This document shows positions 35,613 to 44,568 of a stretch of 64,000 nucleotides of DNA, piece by piece. The DNA comes from a bacterium HR28 (lineage in GTDB: Bacteria; Chloroflexota; Chloroflexia; Thermomicrobiales; Thermomicrobiaceae): the NCBI GenBank assembly GCA_002898255.1, contig BEIE01000003.1, positions 186,001 through 250,000 of the forward strand. The letters are read 5' to 3'. The stretch's first letter is position 1. Each line of letters opens with the position of its first letter. The notes under the pieces were generated by a model, which worked only from the letters and a program-made list of their open reading frames with translations, was not told where the DNA came from and searched no databases. The position numbers were made by a program, and so were the translations under genes.

Positions 35613-36359
35613 ATGTTGAGCAAACTGCAACGATTCGAGGACTTCGTCGAGCGGTTGATGGAAGGCACGGTCGGCCGCATTTTTCGGACGACGGTGCAGC
35701 CGGCCGAGATCGCTCGACGACTCGAGCGCGCGATGGATGCGCAACAGCTGGCAACACCTGAGGGCCCGATTGTGCCCAACGATTACCTTGTGCGGCTGCA
35801 TCCCGAAGACTTTGTGCAGTTCGCAGACTTCGCCGACTCGCTCTCGCTCCAGCTCGAGGAGTGGCTCCTGGATGTCGCGGAGGAGCGTGACTACGGGTTC
35901 GTCGATCAAGTCCGCGTGCGGCTTATTGGTGATCCATCAGTGCCGCGGCGCCAAGTCCAGGTAGAGGCGCAGATTGCTCAGTTACCGTACGACGAGTTTG
36001 CGAGCCGGCAAGCTTGGCAGCGGACTGAGGTGTATCGGGTTCTGCATGATACAGGAAATGTGCCGCGGGCCTTCTTGCGCGTTCTCGAAGGGCCGCTGGC
36101 TGGCCAGACGTTCCTGATCCGGAAGAAGGTCACGACGATTGGACGTGCACTGGACAACGATATTGTGCTGGAAGTGTTGGACGTGTCACGGCGGCATGCA
36201 CGGATTGAGTATGTCGAAGGACATTTCGAGGTGATCGATCAGGGCTCGACGAACGGAACACTGGTGAACGGCCGAGCGGTGGAGCGAGCCCCACTCTCCA
36301 ACGGTGACCGGCTCACGCTTGGCACGGTCGCGCTCGAGTTCACGACAGCAGGAGCTTGA
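35613..36359 (+). CDS. fhaA: DUF3662 and FHA domain protein (FhaA-like)
   Basis: 248 aa. Residues 1-125 are the DUF3662 module (LQRFEDFVERLMEGTVGRIFRTTVQPAEIARRLERAMD). Residues about 158-245 are an FHA phosphothreonine-binding domain (TIGRALDNDIVLEVLDVSRRHARIEY, DQGSTNGTLVNGRAVE). In Actinobacteria such proteins act with PknB-type kinases in cell-envelope control. Here no kinase is in the window; a PP2C phosphatase lies at 52.3 kb. TATACT at 35582-35587 is a possible -10. Forms an operon with fhaB (10-nt gap). Confidence 0.92.
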   Translation: MLSKLQRFEDFVERLMEGTVGRIFRTTVQPAEIARRLERAMDAQQLATPEGPIVPNDYLVRLHPEDFVQFADFADSLSLQLEEWLLDVAEERDYGFVDQVRVRLIGDPSVPRRQVQVEAQIAQLPYDEFASRQAWQRTEVYRVLHDTGNVPRAFLRVLEGPLAGQTFLIRKKVTTIGRALDNDIVLEVLDVSRRHARIEYVEGHFEVIDQGSTNGTLVNGRAVERAPLSNGDRLTLGTVALEFTTAGA

Positions 36360-36369
36360 GTCGACGCCG

Positions 36370-36822
36370 ATGGAGTGGCTGACTCAACTTCCGTTCGAGT
36401 GGTTTGTTCTCCTCTTGCGTCTGGTTTTCGCGTTTCTCCTCTACTTTTTCATTTTCCTCATCGCGCGGATCACAATCCGGGAACTCGCCGCGATAGCGGA
36501 GACGACAGGTGAGGCGGGTGGCCCACCTGGTCACCTGATTGTGCAGTCGCCTGGTGCCAGTGGACTGCGGCCGGGGACGCGGCTCCCGCTCGACCCGGTG
36601 ACAGTAATTGGGCGGCATCCGTCCTGCACGATCCGCTTGGATGACGCATTCGTCTCGACCGAGCACGCGCAGCTAACATGGGAACACGGTCGCTGGTGGA
36701 TCACTGATCTGAAGAGCACAAACGGCACGCGGGTGAACGGACGACCGGTGACCGCCCCGACCGGCTTACGGTATGGTGACGTCATTGAGCTAGGCGATGT
36801 ACGACTCGTGCTGGTGCCGTGA
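36370..36822 (+). CDS. fhaB: Membrane-anchored FHA domain protein (FhaB-like)
   Basis: 150 aa. One N-terminal transmembrane helix (FEWFVLLLRLVFAFLLYFFIFLIARI) is followed by an FHA domain (VTVIGRHPSCTIRLDDAFVSTEHAQL, DLKSTNGTRVNGRPV). ATG 36370 replaces the track's 36304, which lies inside fhaA. Paired with fhaA as in Actinobacteria, where FhaB-type proteins recruit phosphorylated partners to the membrane. Confidence 0.9.
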   Translation: MEWLTQLPFEWFVLLLRLVFAFLLYFFIFLIARITIRELAAIAETTGEAGGPPGHLIVQSPGASGLRPGTRLPLDPVTVIGRHPSCTIRLDDAFVSTEHAQLTWEHGRWWITDLKSTNGTRVNGRPVTAPTGLRYGDVIELGDVRLVLVP

Positions 36823-37082
36823 AGGAACTCCTGCGAATGGACCGGCACTACTGTCGAGATTGGGGCTAGATGGTCACTTTTGTCGGTAGTAAGCCGCGAA
36901 GCGCTACCGAAGGGGGATGATCGGTAGGTGTGCCCAGCTGTGGCCGGATGCTAGGATGAGGACAATCGAGGGTGGAGGGGGAGCGGTTGACCAGGGGGAC
37001 CGCTCTCCTGTCTGGTCGATCGGCACGGGGGCGACGAGCGCGCTACCGCCGCGTGGTGCACGCGCCAAGGGAAGGGGGTTCG

Positions 37083-38834
37083 GTGAAGTTTCTGCGACTT
37101 CTTGTTGTCGGCTGGCTCGTGTTCAGCCTGCTGCCGATGGGAGCAACGTCCAATGTCGCACGAGCAGCAGCGCCGAGCGCGCCGGAGGACCTCGAGATGC
37201 CGCGGTACTTTCCCGAAACGGGATTTTGGGTGCAGGGGCCGTTCCGGCGTTTTTGGGAGACGCATGGCGGTCTCTTTATCTTTGGCTACCCGATCACCGG
37301 CGTGTTCCAGCAGGACGGTTTCTGGAGGCAGTACTTCGAACGGGCGGTGTTCGAGTATCACCCGGAGAAGGCTGGGACCGAGGACGAAGTGCAACTCGTC
37401 CGGGTCGGTGCCTGGCGTGTGAGTGGCCGAGAGAACGAAGATCCATTTCGGCCAATCGGCTGGTTCCCAGACACTCGTGAGCGGAGGTATTTCCCGGAGA
37501 CCCAACACTCGCTGGCCTACGGGTTCAAGAACTACTGGGATCGTAACGGTGGATGGCGTGTGTTTGGATTGCCGCTGTCCGAGGAGTTCACGGAGCAGAA
37601 TCCAGCTCCCCCAGCGGGTGATGGGAATGTGTATACTGTTCAGTACTTCGAGCGGGCGCGGTTCGAGTACCATCCGGAGAACAGGGGAACACCGTACGAG
37701 GTACTCTTGGGGCTGCTTGGACGCGAGTACCTACAGGCGCGTGGAGCTCCGCCGGAGGCGCTTGCCCGGCAGGATCCGGCACTACCGCCGTATGACCCAA
37801 TCCGGAAGAGGCAATACGGTCCACATGTTGGGTATGGTTTCAATATCGCCTGGCGGGGTGATAACGACGGCGATGGGTTTAACCAGCGGACTATGGATCT
37901 GGTGAAGGGTGCGGGATTCTCCTGGGTGCGTATCCAGGCGATCTGGCGTGATATAGAACCGCGGCAAGGGCGGTACGATACGCATGCGTTGGATCGGATC
38001 CTCGATACGACGAGCAAGAACGGAATAAAGGTCGTTGTAAGTGTGGTCAAAGCGCCGACCTGGGCTGACCCAAACGGAGGCATTCCGGCCGATCCAGCGC
38101 CATTCGGTAAGCTCATGGAGTTCCTGGCTCGGCGTTATGCGGGGAAAGTCCAGGCGTGGGAGATTTGGAACGAACAGAATCTGGCTCTCGAGACCGGTGG
38201 GCATGTCGACGTGGGACGCTACGTTGCACTCCTCAAGGCGGGCTATCAGGGAGTGAAGCGGGGTGATCCCAAGGCGATCGTCTTATTCGGAGGACTTACA
38301 CCGACGGGCGTGATTGATCCCTCTATCGCGATCGACGACGTCGAGTATCTCCGGCGGGCGTACGCCTACAATAACGGCGAGATCAAGCAGTATTTTGATC
38401 ACCTCGCAACGCATCCGGGCGGGACACTGAATCCGCCGGACACGCTCTGGCCGGAGCGGCCTGGACCGGGGCCGGGATGGCTTGATCATCCCAGCTTCTA
38501 TTTCCGCCGAGCTGAGCAGCTGCGGCAGGTGATGGTCGAGAATGGCGACGCGGCCAAACAGGTCTGGCTGACCGAGTTCGGGTGGTCGACGGCGAATCAG
38601 GCGCCAGGCTACGAATATGGGAATTTCATCAGCGAGCAACAGCAAGCCCAGTATCTCGTGCGGGCGTTCCAGATTGCCCGAACGCAGTGGCCATGGGTCG
38701 GCGTCATGTTGGTGTGGAACCTGAACTTCAGCACGATTACCCAGCCGAGCGACGAGAAGTATCCGTGGTCGGTGGTCTCGGCTGATTGGAGTCCGCGCCC
38801 AGCCTATCGGGCTTTGCAGGAGATGCCGAAGTGA
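37083..38834 (+). CDS. Secreted glycosidase-fold protein with two N-terminal LGFP-like repeats
   Basis: 583 aa. GTG 37083 follows AAGGGAAGGGGG; the track's 36972 start adds Arg-rich non-family sequence. Signal peptide KFLRLLVVGWLVFSLLPMGATSNVARA. Two tandem repeats follow (about 40-120 and 125-220), each with RYFPET...FGxP...QYFERAxFEYHPE. From about residue 235 a TIM-barrel domain runs to the end with WEIWNEQN (acid/base Glu, about 364) and WLTEFGW (nucleophile Glu, about 497). That domain matches the lipoprotein at 25731 over its whole length. Followed by GT2 with a GTGA overlap, suggesting a shared cell-surface glycan role. Confidence 0.86.
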   Translation: MKFLRLLVVGWLVFSLLPMGATSNVARAAAPSAPEDLEMPRYFPETGFWVQGPFRRFWETHGGLFIFGYPITGVFQQDGFWRQYFERAVFEYHPEKAGTEDEVQLVRVGAWRVSGRENEDPFRPIGWFPDTRERRYFPETQHSLAYGFKNYWDRNGGWRVFGLPLSEEFTEQNPAPPAGDGNVYTVQYFERARFEYHPENRGTPYEVLLGLLGREYLQARGAPPEALARQDPALPPYDPIRKRQYGPHVGYGFNIAWRGDNDGDGFNQRTMDLVKGAGFSWVRIQAIWRDIEPRQGRYDTHALDRILDTTSKNGIKVVVSVVKAPTWADPNGGIPADPAPFGKLMEFLARRYAGKVQAWEIWNEQNLALETGGHVDVGRYVALLKAGYQGVKRGDPKAIVLFGGLTPTGVIDPSIAIDDVEYLRRAYAYNNGEIKQYFDHLATHPGGTLNPPDTLWPERPGPGPGWLDHPSFYFRRAEQLRQVMVENGDAAKQVWLTEFGWSTANQAPGYEYGNFISEQQQAQYLVRAFQIARTQWPWVGVMLVWNLNFSTITQPSDEKYPWSVVSADWSPRPAYRALQEMPK

Positions 38835-39703
38835 ACGAGCGTGCGGCGAAAGTCCAGGGAGCGGGAGTGCTGCCGATCCGCGGCAGCCTCTCGCTCGTTT
38901 TACCGGCGTACAACGAAGCCGAGAACCTCGAAGCAGTGGTGCGACGGTCGCTAGAGGTACTGCCTTCCCTCGTCGAAGCGTTCGAGATCGTAATCGTCGA
39001 CGATGGGAGCCGCGACGGAACTGGTGAGATTGCCGAGCGGTTGGCGCGGGACGATCCTCGGGTGCGTGTTGTCCATCACCCGGTGAACCGCGGATACGGT
39101 GCAGCACTGCGCTCGGGTTTCGCGGCAGCCCAGGGTGACTTGATCATGTTCATGGATGCGGATCAGCAGTTTGATCCGGCCGACCTTGCGCACCTTGCTC
39201 CGTTCGTCCCCCATGCGGACATTGTGGCCGGCTATCGTGTGCGGCGGCGCGATCCGTGGCAGCGGCTCGTCTATGCGGCGATCTTCAATGTCGCGATGCG
39301 GTTGCTCTTCGGTATCGCAGTGCGCGACATTGACTGCGCCTTCAAGGTTCTTCGGGGTGACCTCGTGCGCGCGATCGATCTGCGGATGAACGGCGCGCTT
39401 GTCAATACGGAGCTCCTGGCCAAGGCACAGCGAGCCGGTGCGACAATCGTCGAGGTCGGTGTACGGCACTATCCACGACTGAGCGGCGAGCCTTCTGGCG
39501 GCAGTCTCCGCGTGATCTTGCGCGCCATGCGCGAAGTGGCGCAGCTCTGGTGGCAGCTGCTCTGGTACCAGCCGCCGCGCGGTGTTGGGCGTGGACGGCC
39601 GCAACCACGCTCGAGCCAAGTGATGCGCGCGGTAGTGCTGGTCACGCTGGTTTTGTCAGCATCCTGGTGGCTAGTGCGGCGATTCTTCCAGGGCAACCGC
39701 TAG
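38831..39703 (+). CDS. Glycosyltransferase family 2 (polyprenyl-phosphate glycosyltransferase type)
   Basis: 290 aa from GTG 38831, whose GTGA overlaps the previous stop. GT-A fold: LSLVLPAYNEAENL, VIVDDGSRDGTGEIAERLA, NRGYGAALRSGFAAAQGDLIMFMDADQQFDP (DxD), and DIDCAFKVLRGDL typical of dolichyl/polyprenyl-phosphate mannose or glucose synthases. The C-terminus holds one hydrophobic segment (VMRAVVLVTLVLSASWWLV). Likely builds a lipid-linked sugar at the membrane. It converges with the DUF167 gene, stops overlapping as CTAG. Confidence 0.9.
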   Translation: MNERAAKVQGAGVLPIRGSLSLVLPAYNEAENLEAVVRRSLEVLPSLVEAFEIVIVDDGSRDGTGEIAERLARDDPRVRVVHHPVNRGYGAALRSGFAAAQGDLIMFMDADQQFDPADLAHLAPFVPHADIVAGYRVRRRDPWQRLVYAAIFNVAMRLLFGIAVRDIDCAFKVLRGDLVRAIDLRMNGALVNTELLAKAQRAGATIVEVGVRHYPRLSGEPSGGSLRVILRAMREVAQLWWQLLWYQPPRGVGRGRPQPRSSQVMRAVVLVTLVLSASWWLVRRFFQGNR

Positions 39704-40011
39704 GCGCGCTGCATGCGAAATTGCTCAAGCCGCGCGAGCAGTTCCGCGCTGGTGAGTCCGGTAATGCGGAGACGTTTGCGGCGCTGATGCTCACCAGCAA
39801 CGATCACAATGCGTCGGATCGGAATATCCAGGGCATCGGCAAGCGTCCGCACGAGTGCCGCGTTTGCCTCGCCTTCGATTGGTGGAGCTGTCACACGGAC
39901 AAGGAGCGTGTCGTCACGTATCCCGGCGATTTCCGAGCGGCTCGCACGAGGCCGAACGGTAACCCAGAACTCGATACTGCCATCCGGACGGTCAACGGGC
40001 GTGAAGGTCAC
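39700..40011 (-). CDS. DUF167 (YggU-like) family protein
   Basis: 103 aa. Family pattern VRPRASRSEIAGI, VRVTAPPIEGEANAALVRTLADALDIP and IVAGEHQRRKRLRITGL. Function unknown across bacteria. GTG start at 40011 overlaps the larE stop by 4 nt (GTGA), so it is translationally coupled to larE. Confidence 0.9.
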   Translation of the reverse strand: MTFTPVDRPDGSIEFWVTVRPRASRSEIAGIRDDTLLVRVTAPPIEGEANAALVRTLADALDIPIRRIVIVAGEHQRRKRLRITGLTSAELLARLEQFRMQRA

Positions 40012-40856
40012 AGCGTGCGATCCCTCTCTCCTGTATGAAGCAGAAGTGGCTCGGGCAACGTGCGATTGAAGCTTCCCGAACGATAACCCTCGAGATCCAG
40101 GGTGATGAACTCATATCCCAGGGCACGCAAACGGGTGACAATCTCCTGCCGGAGTTCGATTGCCCGCGGCAGATCTTCTGGCTGGAGCTCGAGACGAGCG
40201 ATTTGTTCATGATGACGGACCCGGAAAGCGCGGAAGCCGAGCTCCCGTAATGCGCGCTCCGCTGCGGCAACCTGCCGCAGCTTCTCGACAGTGATCTGGG
40301 TACCGTACGGAAAGCGAGAGGAGAGGCAGGCATAGGCCGGCTTGTCCCATGTCCGAAGCCCGAAGATCCGGCTCAGTTCCCGGATTTCCTGTTTGGTGAG
40401 GCCGACCTCGGCGAGCGGGTGAAGCACCCCGAGTTGCTGCGCAGCACGCAAGCCTGGTCGATAGTCGCGGAGATCGTCGGCGTTCGTACCGTCGACGATC
40501 GCGGCGTATCCCTCGGCGCGGGCGAGTTCTCGCAACTTGCCGTAAAGCTCATTCTTGCAGAAGAAGCAGCGCTGGTGGGAATTCATTGTGTATCGAGGAT
40601 CGGTCAGTTCTTCGGTCCGTACCATGACGTGTCGGACGCCGAGTTCCCTTGCAAGCTGGCGAGCTTCTTCAATCTCTTCTTCGGGATACGTTTCCGAGAG
40701 TCCAGTCGCTGCGATCACGTGGTCACCAAGGGCTTGTCGTGCGGCATACAGGAGGAAAGTAGAATCGACACCTGCGCTGAATGCGACCACGACTGAACCA
40801 AGACTGCGAAGTCGCTCCAGCAATCGGTCATACTTGGCGCGGAGTTCGTTGTGCAT
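40008..40856 (-). CDS. larE: ATP-dependent sulfur transferase LarE-like (PP-loop)
   Basis: In the known family, LarE adenylates the pyridinium dicarboxylate precursor and donates sulfur to build the nickel-pincer cofactor of lactate racemase. Seen: PP-loop AFSAGVDSTFLLYAA, GLSETYPEEEIEEA, NSHQRCFFCKNELYGKL, VDGTNADDLRDYRPGL and KPAYACLSSRFPYGT, whose Cys matches the sacrificial residue. 282 aa from ATG 40856, with GGAG 6 nt upstream; the track's 41006 start runs into the divergent gene. No larB/larC in the window, so the substrate could be another. Confidence 0.88.
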   Translation of the reverse strand: MHNELRAKYDRLLERLRSLGSVVVAFSAGVDSTFLLYAARQALGDHVIAATGLSETYPEEEIEEARQLARELGVRHVMVRTEELTDPRYTMNSHQRCFFCKNELYGKLRELARAEGYAAIVDGTNADDLRDYRPGLRAAQQLGVLHPLAEVGLTKQEIRELSRIFGLRTWDKPAYACLSSRFPYGTQITVEKLRQVAAAERALRELGFRAFRVRHHEQIARLELQPEDLPRAIELRQEIVTRLRALGYEFITLDLEGYRSGSFNRTLPEPLLLHTGERDRTL

Positions 40857-40908
40857 CGTCTGCTCCGATCGCAGTCGTCTTCGACACCGTTCGGCAAGGG
40901 TAGCACAG

Positions 40909-41955
40909 ATGACCGGCAGACAGGTGAACTCAGGGTCAGTCGCCACGGTGGCGATGCAGGGTTCAGCACTCTGGCGGCGCTTGCTCGTAGGGTTGGGGCT
41001 CGGCATCGTTGTCGTAGCGGCGCTTGCCGTCGTGGCTGATGTGCGTATGGTCTTGCCGACACTGGCTGGATTCTCCTGGGAAATTCTCCCCGTCGTCTTG
41101 TTATTAACAGCCGGGAATTATGCATGCCGTTTCCTCAAGTGGCAGTTATATCTGCGCTGGGTTGAGGTGACAGACTTTCCGTGGCGTTGGAGCCTTGCGG
41201 TTTTTCTCTCCGGGTTCGCAATGTCGATTACGCCGGGGAAAGTTGGTGAGTGGCTCAAGGCATATCTTGTGTCACGCCTCGGCGGTGGAGCCATGGCACC
41301 GCTTGTTCCGGTCGTTGCTGCGGAACGGCTCACCGATGGGATTGCAATGCTGGTGCTCGGACTGGCAAGCGCCGCGGTTGGATCAGGGTGGGGATGGGAA
41401 CCGCTTGGTATCCTCGCGGTGATCGTTCTCCTCGGTCTTTGGCTCCTGCAAGAGGAGCGCGTGGTGCGACCGCTGCTTCGGTTCGCAGGGCGGGCACCGG
41501 TGATCCGAAAGAGGGCTGATGCTGTAGAGGCAGTCTACGACGCGGCGCGTGCGATTGTCTCCTGGCGGAGGCTCGTCCTGGTCAGCGGGCTGAGTGTGTT
41601 CTCATGGTCTCTGGAGTGTATTGGCCTCTTTCTGATCCTAGTCGGATTGGGACTACGACCAGAGCCGGAACTCCTCGCCATCGCGACCTTCGTGCTATCG
41701 ACAGCGTCAATTGCGGGTGCTCTATCGCTGCTGCCAGGGGGGCTGGGAGCGGCCGAAGCGGGGATTACAGGGCTACTGATCTTCTTGCGCCCGGATGTTT
41801 CCACAGCTGTGGCTGCAACGGCAACAGTGCTCATCCGAATAGGAACGCTCTGGTTCGGGGTGTTTCTCGGAGCTCTCGCGCTCCTTTGGATACAGCAGCG
41901 GGTACTGCGCTCAACCGAGCAAAGTTGTGCTGAGCGGGAACGAGTGGGTACGTGA
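40909..41955 (+). CDS. Lysylphosphatidylglycerol synthase TM/flippase-like membrane protein
   Basis: 348 aa, about eight transmembrane helices, UPF0104/AglD-like. Signatures: FLSGFAMSITPGKVGEWLKAYLVSR, PLVPVVAAERLTDGIAMLVL and a C-terminal SLLPGGLGAAEAGITGLL. Family members are implicated in lipid or glycan translocation. The track start at 40555 crosses larE; ATG 40909 with AAGGG about 9 nt upstream is preferred, leaving only 52 nt between the divergent larE and this gene. Confidence 0.88.
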   Translation: MTGRQVNSGSVATVAMQGSALWRRLLVGLGLGIVVVAALAVVADVRMVLPTLAGFSWEILPVVLLLTAGNYACRFLKWQLYLRWVEVTDFPWRWSLAVFLSGFAMSITPGKVGEWLKAYLVSRLGGGAMAPLVPVVAAERLTDGIAMLVLGLASAAVGSGWGWEPLGILAVIVLLGLWLLQEERVVRPLLRFAGRAPVIRKRADAVEAVYDAARAIVSWRRLVLVSGLSVFSWSLECIGLFLILVGLGLRPEPELLAIATFVLSTASIAGALSLLPGGLGAAEAGITGLLIFLRPDVSTAVAATATVLIRIGTLWFGVFLGALALLWIQQRVLRSTEQSCAERERVGT

Positions 41956-41960
41956 CGGCA

Positions 41961-42004
41961 GACAGCTCACGGTCGACCTGAGGAAAGATCGACCGTGAGC
42001 TGTC
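41961..42004. terminator. Bidirectional hairpin between flippase-like gene and pnp
   Basis: Perfect 16-bp stem GACAGCTCACGGTCGA/TCGACCGTGAGCTGTC with a 12-nt loop, starting 5 nt after one stop and ending 12 nt before the other convergent stop. No T-run, but size and placement make a terminator or mRNA-stabilising role likely. Confidence 0.75.
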
Positions 42005-42016
42005 GTACCTGCTTGT

Positions 42017-44383
42017 TCAATTCAGTTCGTCCTCGTCGAGGATCTGCTTGAGCCGATCACCGATCCGATATTGGCCTGGTGGCGTGCTCGAGCGTTGGGC
42101 CTGAGGCCGTTGCGGTCGACTCGGGCCCCGCTGCTCCGGTTTGCGCGGAGGTGGAGTGGGCCGGCGCTCGGGCTGCTGCACTGGTGCGCTGGGACGCTGT
42201 GGCGGGCGCTGGTTGCCGCGACTGTCAGTGGGTGGTGCGGCTGCAGCGCGCTCCGCGGCCTCCTTTTCGAGGAGCGCTTTCCGGGAAAGGTTGATTTTGC
42301 CATCCGGCCGGACACCGATAACCATCACGTTGATCTCTTGGCCAACTTTCAGCACGTCCTCAACAGAGCGGATACGACCAGGCGCAATCTCCGAGATATG
42401 GAGGAAACCGTCTTTGCCCGGCAGGATCTCGACGAAGGCGCCGGAGGGGATAATGGTAACCACGCGTCCATAGAAGATCTCTCCGACCTCCGGAACCCGC
42501 GTGAGGCGCTCGATTTCTCGCACTGCTCGCCGCGCGCTGTCTTCGTTCATCGCGGTTATAAAGACCGTTCCGTCTTCTTCGATCGAGATCTTGCTGCCGG
42601 TCTGTTCCTGGATTGCACGGATGACGCGACCGCCCGGGCCGATGACCTCGCCGATCTGCTCTGGCTTGATCTTGATGCGAAGGACACGCGGAGCATACGG
42701 CGACATCTCGGGGCGCGGAGCATCGATGACCTCACACATCTTGTCGAGGATGAAGAGTCGTCCTCGGCGTGCCTGTTCCAGGGCATCACGCATGATCTGG
42801 GGGGTAATACCCATCACCTTGATGTCCATTTGGATGGCGGTGATCCCATCGCGTGTTCCAGCGACTTTGAAGTCCATGTCCCCGAGGGCGTCCTCGATGC
42901 CCTGGATATCCGTGAGGATGGTGTATCGTCCCGTCTCTGGGTCGGTCACCAGGCCCATAGCGACACCAGCGACCGGTTTGCGAATTGGCACGCCGGCATC
43001 CATAAGGGCCAAGCTCGAACCGCAGACGCTTGCCATCGACGTTGAGCCGTTTGAGCTGAGTACCTCAGATACGAGGCGCATTGTGTAGGGGAAGTCTTCC
43101 TCGCTCGGCAAGACAGCAAGCAACGCTCGCTCAGCAAGGGCACCGTGGCCGATGTCACGTCGGCTTGGCCCGCGCAGCCGGCGGATCTCACCAGTGCTGA
43201 AAGGCGGGAAGTTGTAGTGGTGCATGTATCGCTTCGTCTCTTCGATACCCAGGGTGTCGAGGAACTGTTCTTCTTCTTTCGTGCCGAGCGTACAGACGGA
43301 AAGCACTTGTGTCTGTCCGCGCGTGAAAATGGCTGAGCCGTGCGGTCGAGGCAAAACCCCCACCTGGATCCAGATTTCGCGGATCTCGTCCGGTCGGCGA
43401 CCGTCTGGACGTTCGCCACGTTCCAGGATCGTGCGGCGAACGAGCTCCTTCACCAACGCATCGAAGAGTTCGCCAACTTCCTTCGCCGTTGGCTGTGCGG
43501 GAGCGGTGATACCCTGGAGCTGAACTTCTGCTGGAGCGAAGTGGGCGATCACCTCTTCGCGCAAGGCTGCTGTCGCTTGCAAGCGGAGTGTCTTATCAGG
43601 GTTAAATACCGCTTCGCGCAACCGGTCGCCGAGGTATTCCGCGATCTGCCGCTTGAGTTCCACGTTCTCCTGTGGAGGCACGAACTCGCGCTTTGGCTTT
43701 CCGGCAATCGCTTGGAGTTCGAGTTGCATTGCGACGATGCGCTTGATCTCTTCATGGGCAAGGACGACCGCTTCGATAAACCGATCCTCAGAGATCTCGT
43801 CTGCCTGACCCTCCACCATAAGGATCGCGTCGGCGGTTCCAGCCACGACGATGTCCATAGTGCTTTCGAGCAGCTGGTGACTTGTTGGGTTGATGACGAG
43901 TTCACCGTTCAGCTCGCCGACGCGTACTGCGCCGACGGGGCCGTACCATGGAATATCAGAGAGTGTCAGCGCAGCTGATGCACCGATGATCGAAAGGACA
44001 TCTGGCTCGTTCTCTTGATCTGCGGAGAGAACCGTCGAAATGACCTGGACTTCATTACGGTAGCCCTTGGGGAAGAGAGGCCGGATTGGCCGGTCAGTCA
44101 GCCGGGCAGCGAGGATTGCAGATTCCGATGGCCGTCCCTCACGGCGGAAGAAGCCTCCGGGGATCTTCCCGGCTGCGTACATCTTTTCCTCGTACTCGAC
44201 AGTGAGCGGAAAGAAATCAATCCCCTCGACTGGCTGCTTGGCGCCGACGACGGTCGTCAGTACGACCGTTTCGCCGTAGCGAACGAGCACCGCACCATCG
44301 GCCTGTTCTGCAACACGACCGGTTTCTATGGTGAGGATGCGTCCTGCGATCTCGATGGAGCGCTCGTGGATGATCGGTGGCAT
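42017..44383 (-). CDS. pnp: Polyribonucleotide nucleotidyltransferase (PNPase)
   Basis: 3'-5' phosphorolytic exoribonuclease, 788 aa, slightly longer than the typical 700. Two RNase PH domains (GGFFRREGRPSE; RDIGHGALAERAL), a KH domain (IGPGGRVIRAIQEQTGSKI) and an S1 domain (FYGRVVTIIPSGAFVEILPGKDGFLHISEI) are in order. The extra C-terminus is a Pro/Arg/Gln-rich tail (PQRPSAPVQQPERRPTPPPR), likely disordered and possibly RNA- or partner-binding. Downstream of rpsO as in many bacteria. Confidence 0.97.
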   Translation of the reverse strand: MPPIIHERSIEIAGRILTIETGRVAEQADGAVLVRYGETVVLTTVVGAKQPVEGIDFFPLTVEYEEKMYAAGKIPGGFFRREGRPSESAILAARLTDRPIRPLFPKGYRNEVQVISTVLSADQENEPDVLSIIGASAALTLSDIPWYGPVGAVRVGELNGELVINPTSHQLLESTMDIVVAGTADAILMVEGQADEISEDRFIEAVVLAHEEIKRIVAMQLELQAIAGKPKREFVPPQENVELKRQIAEYLGDRLREAVFNPDKTLRLQATAALREEVIAHFAPAEVQLQGITAPAQPTAKEVGELFDALVKELVRRTILERGERPDGRRPDEIREIWIQVGVLPRPHGSAIFTRGQTQVLSVCTLGTKEEEQFLDTLGIEETKRYMHHYNFPPFSTGEIRRLRGPSRRDIGHGALAERALLAVLPSEEDFPYTMRLVSEVLSSNGSTSMASVCGSSLALMDAGVPIRKPVAGVAMGLVTDPETGRYTILTDIQGIEDALGDMDFKVAGTRDGITAIQMDIKVMGITPQIMRDALEQARRGRLFILDKMCEVIDAPRPEMSPYAPRVLRIKIKPEQIGEVIGPGGRVIRAIQEQTGSKISIEEDGTVFITAMNEDSARRAVREIERLTRVPEVGEIFYGRVVTIIPSGAFVEILPGKDGFLHISEIAPGRIRSVEDVLKVGQEINVMVIGVRPDGKINLSRKALLEKEAAERAAAAPPTDSRGNQRPPQRPSAPVQQPERRPTPPPRKPEQRGPSRPQRPQAQRSSTPPGQYRIGDRLKQILDEDELN

Positions 44384-44448
44384 GGCTCCGTCACTCCTCC
44401 ATTTCTTGAGTTTGCTCGCTCATTCAGTGGCACAACCCGTACAGTGAA

Positions 44449-44478
44449 ACGGCCCAGGGTACTCGTTCCCTGGGCCGT
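44449..44478 (-). other. Hairpin in the rpsO-pnp spacer
   Basis: Perfect 11-bp stem ACGGCCCAGGG/CCCTGGGCCGT with an 8-nt loop. A second stem CCCGGCG/CGCCGGG lies at 44522-44546, and CCGCGG-TTAT-CCGCGG (44563-44578) covers the rpsO stop. In other bacteria this spacer holds processing or autoregulation sites for pnp; the same is inferred here. Confidence 0.55.
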
Positions 44479-44568
44479 GCGCTCGGCGCGCGAAAGGGCT
44501 GATGCTGGGTACGCTGAACTACCCGGCGAGCAATGACAACGCCGGGACGATTGTGATCGACACCGCGG

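Noticed and set aside
42071-43045. 324-aa plus-strand ORF
   Set aside because: Antisense shadow of pnp.
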